In this document: positions 1 to 6,659 of the stretch, in pieces | Layout of the letters: each line of letters opens with the position of its first letter | How positions within the stretch are numbered: position 1 is the first letter of the stretch | Assembly (NCBI GenBank): GCA_035291645.1 | Contig: DATDRQ010000388.1 | Location: forward strand, 1-15,339 | DNA length: 15,339 bases | Direction of reading: 5' to 3' | Source: DATDRQ01 sp035291645 | GTDB taxonomy: Bacteria; Chloroflexota; Anaerolineae; Anaerolineales; UBA4823 | The notes under the pieces: model-generated | Database searches by the model: none | Told to the model about the DNA's origin: nothing | What the model saw: the letters and a program-made list of their open reading frames with translations, nothing else | Translations under genes and position numbers: made by a program

Positions 1-1
1 G

Positions 2-319
2 GACATCTACCTGCGCATGCTGGCCCCGGTCTCACCGCACATCGCCGAAGAGCTGTGGGTGGGCGCCGGCAGGCCGTATTCCGTGCACACCCAGGCCTGG
101 CCAGAAGTCGACCAGGCAGCGGCGGTGGATGAGCGCATCACATTGGTGGTGCAGGTTAACGGCAAGGTGCGCGACCGGATCGAAGTTGCGGTGGGTATCG
201 GCGAAGAGGAGGCCCGTTCGCTGGCGCTGGCCAGCGAGGCGGTGCAGAAGCACCTGGAAGGCAAGCAGCCACGCAAGGTGATCCTGGTGGCGGGTAAGCT
301 GGTCAACATCGTGGTGTAA
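2..319 (+). CDS. leuS: Leucyl-tRNA synthetase, C-terminal fragment
   Basis: This is the 3' end of a gene that begins before the window; the frame is open from base 2 and ends at TAA 317-319, giving about 105 residues. Leucyl-tRNA synthetase charges tRNA-Leu with leucine in the cytoplasm. The fragment shows the end of the anticodon-binding domain, with the hallmark stretch LAPVSPHIAEELW near its start and SVHTQAWPEVD shortly after. It then has the small C-terminal domain typical of bacterial LeuRS, with VQVNGKVRDRIEV followed by a charged helix and a final strand ending KLVNIVV. All of this matches the family in order and spacing, and the end looks intact. The catalytic and editing domains lie outside the window. 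An imperfect hairpin follows 43 nt after the stop codon. Confidence 0.95.
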   Translation, partial: DIYLRMLAPVSPHIAEELWVGAGRPYSVHTQAWPEVDQAAAVDERITLVVQVNGKVRDRIEVAVGIGEEEARSLALASEAVQKHLEGKQPRKVILVAGKLVNIVV

Positions 320-362
320 ACCGCAGCTATCCTCACCTGTTGCGGAGGTATGAGTAATATCA

Positions 363-394
363 GGGGTAGACAGGCCAACCGGCCAGCCTACCCC
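363..394 (+). terminator. Imperfect hairpin after leuS, possible terminator
   Basis: The arms 363-376 and 381-394 pair at 12 of 14 positions around a four-base AACC loop. The outer seven pairs (GGGGTAG with CTACCCC) and the inner four (GGCC with GGCC) are perfect. The bases just after it (AATTTGTTG) are only mildly T-rich, and a run of six T at 411-416 is 16 nt too far away for a textbook intrinsic terminator. It sits between the end of leuS and the candidate promoter of the next gene, which is where a terminator is expected. Confidence 0.45.
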
Positions 395-412
395 AATTTG
401 TTGAATCCTGTT

Positions 413-442
413 TTTTCATCCTCCTGCAAAGCATGGCATAAT
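413..442 (+). promoter_or_regulatory. Candidate sigma70-type promoter for the 164-aa protein
   Basis: A CATAAT at 437-442 matches the -10 consensus at five of six positions. It is preceded by TG at 434-435 in the extended -10 position. A weak -35 candidate, TTTTCA, lies at 413-418 with an 18-nt spacer. Transcription would start near 449, leaving a leader of about 34 nt before the GTG start. The call rests on pattern match alone. Confidence 0.4.
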
Positions 443-470
443 AGCTGCTTAAAGCAGATTCAAACGTGAA

Positions 471-475
471 AGGAG
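471..475 (+). promoter_or_regulatory. Ribosome binding site AGGAG fixing a GTG start
   Basis: AGGAG ends 7 nt before GTG 483. This ideal spacing supports the GTG as the true start of the small protein, since there is no upstream ATG in that frame close by. Confidence 0.75.
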
Positions 476-482
476 CGCGAAA

Positions 483-977
483 GTGACTACCAAACAAGAC
501 TTCACCTCTGAAGAATGGGTCGAACTGCTGCAAGCGCCCATGACCGTGACTCTTTACATCACCATCTCCAGCCCGAGCGTGTTCGGTTCGGTTAAAGAAG
601 CGTACTCGACTGCCAAGGAGATCGCCCGTCTGACCCAGACCCAACACGAAAACCAGCTGCTGCGCGAACTGGCGGCTGAGTTCAAGGTGCGGGAGAGCGC
701 CCGGAAAGCCCAACCTGAGATCGAGTCGAAAGACCCCGCCAGGGTCAAGGAAGCGGCCTTGAACGATCTGCAGGGGGTGTCCAGGCTGCTCGAGCAGAAG
801 GCAACGCCGGAAGAATCAGCGCAGGTGCGCAAGTGGCTGTACCAGATCGGGGTAGCGGCAGCCAACGCCGCCAAGGAGGGCGGCTTCCTGGGGATCGGCG
901 CGGTGCGGGTCAGCCCGGAGGAGCAGGCTGCCCTGGATGATCTCCAGCGGGTGCTGGGCATCGAACCCGCGGCCTGA
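483..977 (+). CDS. Conserved uncharacterised 164-aa protein
   Basis: I do not know a function for this protein. It starts at GTG with a well-spaced AGGAG and ends at TGA 975-977. It is mostly helical by appearance, with no signal peptide and no clear membrane segment; residues 20-36 (MTVTLYITISSPSVFGS) are the only moderately hydrophobic stretch. The opening pattern FTSEEWVELLQAP and the closing pattern (GGFLGIGAVRVSPEEQAALDDL, residues 133-154, broken by short variable positions) recall a family of small proteins annotated only as hypothetical in several bacterial phyla. That resemblance is from memory. The middle (residues 55-115) is charged and could form an amphipathic helical bundle. It has its own candidate promoter and probably forms a single-gene unit between leuS and the methyltransferase. 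It is very likely a real gene because start signal, codon bias and length agree. Confidence 0.85.
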   Translation: MTTKQDFTSEEWVELLQAPMTVTLYITISSPSVFGSVKEAYSTAKEIARLTQTQHENQLLRELAAEFKVRESARKAQPEIESKDPARVKEAALNDLQGVSRLLEQKATPEESAQVRKWLYQIGVAAANAAKEGGFLGIGAVRVSPEEQAALDDLQRVLGIEPAA

Positions 978-995
978 CTCCCCCGGGGAGCGAGT

Positions 996-1811
996 TTGCG
1001 CCTGGAGGACAGAAGATTCTCTCAGCCTATGGATGTTTGGGCCTCCGGTGAGGCGTACGAACCCTATGTTGGGCGCTGGAGCCGGTTTGTTGCGCGCAAG
1101 TTTCTCGAGTGGCTCGCCGTCCCGCCTGGAGGTCTCTGGCTCGATGTTGGGTGCGGCACGGGCGCCTTGACCCAGACCCTCCTGCAAGTCGCCGCCCCCC
1201 ACGCAGTCATGGGTATAGACGCCGCTGAGAGCTACATCGCTTACTTACGTGGAAGGATTACCGACAACCGTGCCACCTTTCAACCCGGTGATGCCCAGGC
1301 ATTACCCGTGGAAACTGCCGCCTACGACGTTGTTGTCTCGGGGCTTGTCCTCAACTTTGTTCTGCACCCTGACCAAGCGGTCGCAGAGATGGCCCGCGCC
1401 GCCAAACCGGGAGGTCTCCTCGCTGCCTATGTGTGGGACTACGCCGGTAGGATGCAGTTCATGCGGCACTTCTGGAATGCAGCTGTAGCCCTTGATCCAG
1501 TTGCCGCTGATTTAGATGAAGGGAGACGATTTCCTCTCTGCAATCCTGGTCCGCTTGCGGACCTCTTCCAGGGCGCTGGACTTACCAATGTCGAGGTCCG
1601 GGCCATTGACATCTGGACGGTGTTCAAGGACTTCGACGACTACTGGTCGCCCTTTCTCGGTGGTCAGGGTCCGGCGCCGGGCTACGCTATGTCGCTCAGC
1701 GAGGAAGGCCGAAGGGAACTACGTGAGCGGATTCGCGCAGCCTTGCCGTTCGCTCTCGATGGTTCAATACCTCTTATGGCGCGTGCATGGGCTGTCCGAG
1801 GGGTTCGCTAG
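996..1811 (+). CDS. Class I SAM-dependent methyltransferase
   Basis: This is a cytoplasmic methyltransferase of the Methyltransf_11/UbiE-like kind, 271 residues from TTG 996. The Rossmann motif I is LDVGCGTG at residues 49-56, the acidic residue ending strand 2 is D75 (GIDAAE), and the post-motif strand YDVVVSGLVLNFV sits near residues 109-121. PGGLLAAYVWDY is the usual segment after helix E. The substrate cannot be read from the sequence. Two starts are possible. TTG 996 has GGGGAG 5 nt upstream. ATG 1029 opens at MDVWASGEAYEPYVGRWSR, where many homologs seem to begin, but lacks a close Shine-Dalgarno site. Codon choice (many CTC, GTT, CTT and CGT codons) differs from the CTG/GTG-rich neighbours, so the gene may have been acquired. 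It starts 18 nt after the previous stop codon and may be co-transcribed with that gene. Confidence 0.88.
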   Translation: MRLEDRRFSQPMDVWASGEAYEPYVGRWSRFVARKFLEWLAVPPGGLWLDVGCGTGALTQTLLQVAAPHAVMGIDAAESYIAYLRGRITDNRATFQPGDAQALPVETAAYDVVVSGLVLNFVLHPDQAVAEMARAAKPGGLLAAYVWDYAGRMQFMRHFWNAAVALDPVAADLDEGRRFPLCNPGPLADLFQGAGLTNVEVRAIDIWTVFKDFDDYWSPFLGGQGPAPGYAMSLSEEGRRELRERIRAALPFALDGSIPLMARAWAVRGVR

Positions 1812-1850
1812 GGCGAGCCGTTTGATAAAGCGTATGACATTTTTTAGTTT

Positions 1851-1856
1851 AGGAGG
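1851..1856 (+). promoter_or_regulatory. Ribosome binding site AGGAGG for ridA
   Basis: AGGAGG lies 10 nt before ATG 1867. It decides between this ATG and a frame that stays open for more than 110 codons upstream inside the methyltransferase gene. The RidA family also starts here. Confidence 0.85.
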
Positions 1857-1866
1857 AAGCAATTTC

Positions 1867-2259
1867 ATGATAGAGAAACGCGTGATCCAGACAGAGCGGG
1901 CGCCCAAACCAATCGGGCCATATTCGATCGGCGTGCAGGCCGGGGACCTGGTCTTTACCGCCGGGCAGATCGGGCTCGATCCGCAAACCGGGGAGATCGT
2001 CCCGGGCGGGATCGAGGCGGAGACGCGCCAGGTCTTCAAGAACCTGCAGGCGATCCTGGAGGCGGCCGGGTCCTCACTGGATAGAGTGGTCAAAACCACG
2101 GTTTTCCTGCGCGAAATGAACGATTTCGCAGCCATGAACGGCGTGTACGCCGAGTTCTTCCATGAGGGCTTCCCGGCGCGCACGACGGCGCAGGCAGCCG
2201 GCCTGCCGAAAGGCGTGGCGGTGGAGATCGAGGCGGTGGCGATCGTGGACGGTGCATAA
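1867..2259 (+). CDS. ridA: RidA family enamine/imine deaminase
   Basis: This 130-residue protein has the full length of the RidA/YjgF/UK114 family. It has the family opening APKPIGPYSIGVQAGDLVF, then TAGQIGLDPQTGE, the helix with VFKNLQAILEAAGSSLDRVVKTTVFL, and the signature PARTTAQAAGLPKGVAVEIE near residues 100-120. The Arg in PAR and the Glu in VEIEAVAI match residues that bind the carboxylate and water in known RidA enzymes. RidA proteins form cytoplasmic trimers that hydrolyse reactive 2-aminoacrylate and related enamines released by PLP-dependent enzymes, giving keto acid and ammonia. A strong Shine-Dalgarno site supports ATG 1867. The gene lies 55 nt after the methyltransferase and 24 nt before the glycosyltransferase, so it could share a transcript with either. 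A PLP enzyme of the D-cysteine desulfhydrase family lies about 6.6 kb downstream and is a plausible source of such enamines. Confidence 0.95.
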   Translation: MIEKRVIQTERAPKPIGPYSIGVQAGDLVFTAGQIGLDPQTGEIVPGGIEAETRQVFKNLQAILEAAGSSLDRVVKTTVFLREMNDFAAMNGVYAEFFHEGFPARTTAQAAGLPKGVAVEIEAVAIVDGA

Positions 2260-2283
2260 TTTACTTTGCATGATTTGCGTGGC

Positions 2284-3264
2284 ATGACCTGCGTTTCGAT
2301 CATCGTGCCCTGCTACAACGAGCAGGAGACCATCCGGCTGTTGTTGGAGGCGATTTACGCCCAGACTTACCCGCGCCAGGACCTGGAAGTGATCGTGGCG
2401 GACGGGATGTCCACCGACCGGACCCGCCAGGAGATCGCCGCATTCCAGAGCTCTCACCCGGCCTTACCCGTGCGGGTGGTGGAAAATCCGCAGCGGATCA
2501 TCCCGGCCGGACTCAACGTGGCGGTGCGGGCCGCACAGGGAGAGTACATCGTGCGGTTGGACGCACATTCCACCCCGGCCCCGGATTACGTGGCGCGCTG
2601 CGTCGCGGCGCTGCAAACGGGTGCAGGGGATAACGTGGGCGGGGTGTGGGAGATCCAGCCGGGTGGGGCAGACTGGCGGGCGAACTCCATCGCGACGGCC
2701 GCTTCTCATCCCCTCGGCGTTGGGGATGCGCGTTACCGTTTGGGAGGCAGCGCGCAGGCGGTCGACACGGTGCCGTTCGGAGCATTTCGCCGCTCCCTGG
2801 TCGATCGGGTGGGCTGGTTCGACGAGACGTTGTTGACCAACGAAGATTACGAATTCAACGCGCGCATCCGGCGGGCGGGCGGCACCGTCTGGATGGACCC
2901 ATCGATCCGCTCTGCATACCGGGCACGCAGCAGTTATTTGGAACTCGCCCGGCAGTACTGGCGTTACGGTTATTGGAAGGCGCGCATGCTGCGGCGCTAT
3001 CCGGAGACCTTTCGCTGGCGCCAGCTGGCGGGAGTCTTCGTGCTGAGCTTTGCCGTGCTCGGGCTGCTGGCGATCTGGTTCCCCTGGGCAGGCTGGCTGC
3101 TGGCCCTGGAGGTAGGCGTCTACCTGCTGGGCCTCTTCCTGGCGGGCGCTCAGGTGGCGCTGCGCCGGCGAGAGGCGGCCTTGTTGGTCGGGGTTCCCCT
3201 GGCGATCGCCACCATGCATTTTGCCTGGGGATCAGGATTTATCTGGAGTATGATTAAGCGCTAG
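2284..3264 (+). CDS. Family 2 glycosyltransferase, ExoA-like
   Basis: This is an inverting GT-A glycosyltransferase of 326 residues that resembles the succinoglycan ExoA branch of family 2. The N-terminus reads VSIIVPCYNEQETI, followed by VADGMSTDRT (nucleotide-binding Asp40). RLDAHSTP at 91-98 supplies the DXD-equivalent DAH. DTVPFGAFRR, the acceptor/base motif TNEDYEF at 185-191, and RQYWRYGYWK at 223-232 complete the fold. Three hydrophobic segments at about 248-268, 271-289 and 300-318 anchor the C-terminus in the membrane with the catalytic domain in the cytoplasm. It probably adds one sugar to a polyprenyl-linked surface glycan; donor and acceptor are unknown. ATG 2284 was chosen because the protein then starts right at the family's first strand. 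A TTG at 2266 would add six residues. Neither start has a clear Shine-Dalgarno site. Confidence 0.9.
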   Translation: MTCVSIIVPCYNEQETIRLLLEAIYAQTYPRQDLEVIVADGMSTDRTRQEIAAFQSSHPALPVRVVENPQRIIPAGLNVAVRAAQGEYIVRLDAHSTPAPDYVARCVAALQTGAGDNVGGVWEIQPGGADWRANSIATAASHPLGVGDARYRLGGSAQAVDTVPFGAFRRSLVDRVGWFDETLLTNEDYEFNARIRRAGGTVWMDPSIRSAYRARSSYLELARQYWRYGYWKARMLRRYPETFRWRQLAGVFVLSFAVLGLLAIWFPWAGWLLALEVGVYLLGLFLAGAQVALRRREAALLVGVPLAIATMHFAWGSGFIWSMIKR

Positions 3265-4701
3265 ATGACCGTTCCGAGTCGCGTGCAGAAATCCAGACGG
3301 TGGCGCCTGTACAACCGGGAGCGGCGAACGCTGCTGTTCCTGGGTGATTTTTTGATGGCGATGATCGCCCTGGTCGTGGCGCTGTACATCTGGGCCAGCG
3401 CGGCGGACTGGCTGGGAATATCCTTAGAATTCCTGCGGCAGCGACCGCCCGGTTGGTTCTACCTGCTGCCCTTCTTGTGGCTCGTCCTGCTGGTCGAGCT
3501 GTACGACATTCACCGGGCAGGCAACTTAGCGGAGACGGTGAAAGGCATCGCCACGGCGGCGCTGATCGGCTTGGGATTGTACCTGCTTCTGTATTTCTAT
3601 TTCTCCGTGCCGCCGCGTTCGATCCTGCCGCGGCGCGGGGTCGCTGGTTTCCTGGTGGCGGTCTCGATCCTGACCTTGCTGTGGAGGTACATCTACATCC
3701 GCATCTTCACCGCGCCGGCCTTCATGCGCCGGGTCTTGCTGGTGGGAGCCGGGAAGGCCGGGCAGGCGATCATCAAGGTCTTGAACGATCTCTGGCCGCC
3801 CCCATTCTTCCTGGTGGGGCTGATCGACGACGACCCACAGAAGATCGGCAACGTGATCGAAGGCAACCCGGTCCTGGCGGGGAGCGACTGTTTGCTGGAG
3901 ATCGTCGACCGGGAAGGGGTCTCGGATATCGTCGTGGCGATCTCCGGTGAGATTCAAGGCAAGACTTTCCAGACCCTGCTGGACATTCAGGAGCACGGGG
4001 TCGAGATCACACGCATGCCGGTCCTGTACGAGGAGCTGCTCGGCAGGGTGCCGATCCGCCTGCTGGAAGCAGACTGGATCCTGCGTTCCTTCGTGGACCA
4101 CAGCCGGGTGAGCGGCTTCTACCACATCATCAAACGGGCGATCGACGTGCTGGGAGGGCTGGCCGGGGTGATCCTGGTGCTGATCACCTTCCCGTTCGTC
4201 AGCCTGGGAATCCTGATGGACAGTGGTCGACCGGTGTTCTACACCCAGACCCGCTCGGGGCGGGGTGCCCTGCCTTACCGGATCTACAAGTACCGGACGA
4301 TGCGCCGGGATGCCGAGCCGGATGGGAAACCGCAATGGGCGAAAGAGGATGACGAACGGGCGACGCGCGTGGGGCGCATCCTGCGAAAAACCCACCTGGA
4401 CGAGCTGCCTCAGTTTATCAATGTTTTGCGCGGGGAGATGAGCCTGGTAGGCCCGCGGGCCGAGCGGCCGGAGCTGGTCGATATGTTCCAAAATTACGTC
4501 CCATTCTACCGGGCGCGGCTTCTGGTGAAGCCGGGGATCACGGGCTGGGCGCAGGTCAATTTCGGATATGCGTCTACGATCGACGAGACCGTCGTCAAAC
4601 TGGAGTACGACTTGTATTATATTAAACACCGCAATCTGTTTATGGATTTCTTGATTTTACTGCGCACCCCCGCCACGGTGTTCGGCTTGCGCGGGCAATA
4701 A
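3265..4701 (+). CDS. Polyprenyl-phosphate sugar-1-phosphate transferase (WcaJ/WbaP-like)
   Basis: This 478-residue enzyme should start a surface glycan by moving a sugar-1-phosphate from a nucleotide sugar to undecaprenyl phosphate on the cytoplasmic side of the membrane. The N-terminal third has four or five hydrophobic segments (about 25-45, 66-82, 92-112, 125-145). A Rossmann-like domain follows with GAGKAG at 161-166 and IDDDPQKIG. A further hydrophobic segment at about 293-316 precedes the PglC-like catalytic domain. That domain shows PVFYTQTRSGR, YKYRTMRRDAEP, the Asp-Glu catalytic dyad D379-E380 in HLDELPQF, RGEMSLVGPRAERPE and KPGITGWAQVN. The architecture matches large polyisoprenyl-phosphate hexose-1-phosphate transferases. 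Its ATG directly follows the stop of the glycosyltransferase (TAGATG), which implies translational coupling. Which sugar it transfers cannot be read, but a 4,6-dehydratase encoded next suggests a modified HexNAc. Confidence 0.93.
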   Translation: MTVPSRVQKSRRWRLYNRERRTLLFLGDFLMAMIALVVALYIWASAADWLGISLEFLRQRPPGWFYLLPFLWLVLLVELYDIHRAGNLAETVKGIATAALIGLGLYLLLYFYFSVPPRSILPRRGVAGFLVAVSILTLLWRYIYIRIFTAPAFMRRVLLVGAGKAGQAIIKVLNDLWPPPFFLVGLIDDDPQKIGNVIEGNPVLAGSDCLLEIVDREGVSDIVVAISGEIQGKTFQTLLDIQEHGVEITRMPVLYEELLGRVPIRLLEADWILRSFVDHSRVSGFYHIIKRAIDVLGGLAGVILVLITFPFVSLGILMDSGRPVFYTQTRSGRGALPYRIYKYRTMRRDAEPDGKPQWAKEDDERATRVGRILRKTHLDELPQFINVLRGEMSLVGPRAERPELVDMFQNYVPFYRARLLVKPGITGWAQVNFGYASTIDETVVKLEYDLYYIKHRNLFMDFLILLRTPATVFGLRGQ

Positions 4702-4705
4702 ATCG

Positions 4706-6595
4706 ATGATCAAGCCTACTTTTCGGCACCCCAACCGGATCTTATTCGCCGGAGACCTGATCCTGATCATCGCCTGCGTGTTCGGCAGCTTCGCCCTACG
4801 CCTGCCGCTCGGACCGTTGTTCGTCTTCTACCTGCCGCAGGCCTTGTGGATGATTGCCATCGCCCTGCTGATCAAACCACTGGTTTACTATAACTTTGGA
4901 CTCTACCGGCGGGTGTGGGCGTATGCCAGCACGCGCGAGCTGAAGATGATTGCGGCGGCGGTGACCACCGCCTCTGCGCTGGTGGCCCTGGTCGTGATCC
5001 TGCTCACGCCGCTGCGCGTATACGAAGGCTTCCCGCGCAGCGTGCTGGCGATCGACTGGCTGCTCTCCTTGCTGGCCGTCGGCGGGTCGAGGTTTGCGCT
5101 GCGCCTGCTGGCGGAGAGCCGCTCGGGCGCCAACGACGTCGTTGGGCGGACCCGGCGGGTGCTGATCGTGGGAGCCGGGGATGCCGGGGCGCTGGTCGTG
5201 CGGGAAATGCAGAAGAACCCGCAGCTGCACCTGCTGCCGATCTGCTTCGTGGACGATGACCCGGCCAAGCAGAAGCAGCGCCTGCATGACGTCCCGGTCG
5301 AGGGCACCTTGGAGGATCTGGGCCACCTGGTGAAATCCAGGCTGATCCAGGAAGTGATCATCGCCATTCCGAGCGCGCCGGGACGGGTGGTGCGGCGGGT
5401 GACCGAGATCTGCCGGGAAAACGAAGTGCAGTTCCGCACCATGCCCGGGATCTACGAGCTGATCGGCGGGAAGATCAACGTTGGGCGGCTGCGTGAGGTC
5501 GAAATCACCGACCTGCTGCGCCGGGCGCCGGTCGAGATCGACGAAAACCTGATCGGGATCAGCCTGAGCGGCAGGAAGGTACTGATCACCGGGGCAGGCG
5601 GCTCGATCGGGCGAGAGTTGTGCCGCCAGGTCGCCCGCTGGGGTCCTTCTTCTCTGATCATCGTCGGGCACGGCGAGAACAGCATCTTCGAGACCTTGAT
5701 GGAGCTGGAGGAGAGCTTCTTGGCCTTGCCGGTGCACCCGGTGGTCGCCGATATCCGCGACCCGGACAGGATTGGTAACGTATTGGAGAACTACCGCCCG
5801 CAGGTGATCTTCCACGCGGCCGCCCATAAGCACGTGCCGTTGATGGAGGTGAACGTCGAGGAGGCGATCACCAACAATATCCTCGGCACGCGCAACATCG
5901 TGGAAGCGGCGCTGAATTCAGGGGTGGAAAGATTGGTGATGATCTCCACCGATAAAGCCATCCGGCCTACCAGCGTGATGGGCGCCACCAAGCGCATGGC
6001 GGAAATGATCGTGCTGGACGCCGCGCACCGCTCGGGCCTGGCTTACTCGGTAGTGCGGTTCGGGAACGTGCTTGGCAGCCGGGGGAGCGTGATCCCGCTG
6101 TTCAAACACCAGATCGCCCGGGGCGGGCCGGTAACCATCACCCATCCTGAGATGGAGCGTTATTTCATGACCATCCCCGAGGCGGTGCACCTGGTGCTGC
6201 AAGCCGCGGCCATGGGCCAGGGTGGAGAAGTATTCGTCCTGCGCATGGGGGAACAGGTGCGCATCCTGGACCTGGCGGAGGACTTGATCCGCCTCTCGGG
6301 GCTCGAGCCGGAAAAGGACGTCGAGATCGTGTTCACTGGCATCCGGCCAGGAGAGAAACTGAGCGAGGAATTATGGGACCAGTGGGCAGTCTATGAACCG
6401 ACCACCCACGCGGATATCGTCCAGCTGGCAGAGCAGGATCTGCTCGCCAACCAGGAGCTGGGCAACATCGTAAACGAGCTGGCCTACCTGGCTGGGGAAG
6501 GAGATGTGGACGCCATCGTGCGCCTGCTGGATCGGATCATCCCGGGCGCGGCTGTGCGCAGCACCCCACCCCCGGACCTGACCTCTATCCTCTAA
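4706..6595 (+). CDS. Membrane-anchored NDP-sugar 4,6-dehydratase (PglF/WbpM/CapD family)
   Basis: This protein of 629 residues probably converts UDP-GlcNAc to the 4-keto-6-deoxy sugar, the first step toward diNAcBac-, QuiNAc- or FucNAc-type sugars. Four membrane segments fill about residues 12-135. A first Rossmann-like domain has GAGDAG at 156-161 and VDDDPAKQKQ. The catalytic short-chain dehydrogenase domain begins at VLITGAGGSIGRE, with TGAGGSIG at 295-302. HAAAHKHVPLME, ISTDKAIRPTSVMGATKR and RFGNVLGSRGSVIPLF are family hallmarks. In place of the usual YxxxK there is M425xxxK429 with S414 upstream. This Ser-Met-Lys arrangement is known for long WbpM-type dehydratases, so it is expected here. 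The gene starts 4 nt after the transferase stop, without a clear Shine-Dalgarno site, and is very likely in the same operon. The last 20 residues are Pro-rich and variable. Confidence 0.93.
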   Translation: MIKPTFRHPNRILFAGDLILIIACVFGSFALRLPLGPLFVFYLPQALWMIAIALLIKPLVYYNFGLYRRVWAYASTRELKMIAAAVTTASALVALVVILLTPLRVYEGFPRSVLAIDWLLSLLAVGGSRFALRLLAESRSGANDVVGRTRRVLIVGAGDAGALVVREMQKNPQLHLLPICFVDDDPAKQKQRLHDVPVEGTLEDLGHLVKSRLIQEVIIAIPSAPGRVVRRVTEICRENEVQFRTMPGIYELIGGKINVGRLREVEITDLLRRAPVEIDENLIGISLSGRKVLITGAGGSIGRELCRQVARWGPSSLIIVGHGENSIFETLMELEESFLALPVHPVVADIRDPDRIGNVLENYRPQVIFHAAAHKHVPLMEVNVEEAITNNILGTRNIVEAALNSGVERLVMISTDKAIRPTSVMGATKRMAEMIVLDAAHRSGLAYSVVRFGNVLGSRGSVIPLFKHQIARGGPVTITHPEMERYFMTIPEAVHLVLQAAAMGQGGEVFVLRMGEQVRILDLAEDLIRLSGLEPEKDVEIVFTGIRPGEKLSEELWDQWAVYEPTTHADIVQLAEQDLLANQELGNIVNELAYLAGEGDVDAIVRLLDRIIPGAAVRSTPPPDLTSIL

Positions 6596-6601
6596 GCCCG
6601 C

Positions 6602-6625
6602 AGAGATCGGCGCCCGCCGGTCTCT
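6602..6625 (+). terminator. Strong hairpin between the dehydratase and femAB genes
   Basis: Ten base pairs (6602-6611 with 6616-6625, one of them a G-U wobble in RNA) close a four-base GCCC loop just 6 nt after the dehydratase stop codon. The following bases are TTCCAAATAG, so the U-tract is short (three T at 6625-6627, partly within the stem). It may be a weak terminator, an attenuator, or a 3'-end-stabilising structure. The next gene starts only 34 nt further on in the same direction, so complete termination would require a promoter in that short gap, and none is evident. Confidence 0.5.
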
Positions 6626-6659
6626 TTCCAAATAGCGACTGCCTCCACATCGATCCATT

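Noticed and set aside
1822..1850. Promoter before ridA (TTGATA at 1822-1827 with a TAGTTT at 1845-1850)
   Set aside because: The -35 is reasonable, but the -10 matches only three of six positions, so I did not list it as a feature.
1516..1866. N-terminal extension of the RidA frame
   Set aside because: The frame is open upstream by chance within the methyltransferase gene. RidA proteins are about 130 residues long, and AGGAGG sits right before ATG 1867.
3526..4629. Long open frame on the minus strand (367 codons) inside the sugar-phosphate transferase gene
   Set aside because: Its translation is rich in Arg, His, Gln, Asp and Pro, with no recognisable domain. It is the expected antisense shadow of a GC-rich gene whose plus-strand frame has clear family motifs.
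4796..5833. Long open frame on the minus strand (345 codons) inside the dehydratase gene
   Set aside because: It has the same low-complexity composition as other antisense shadows, while the plus strand carries complete Rossmann and catalytic motifs.
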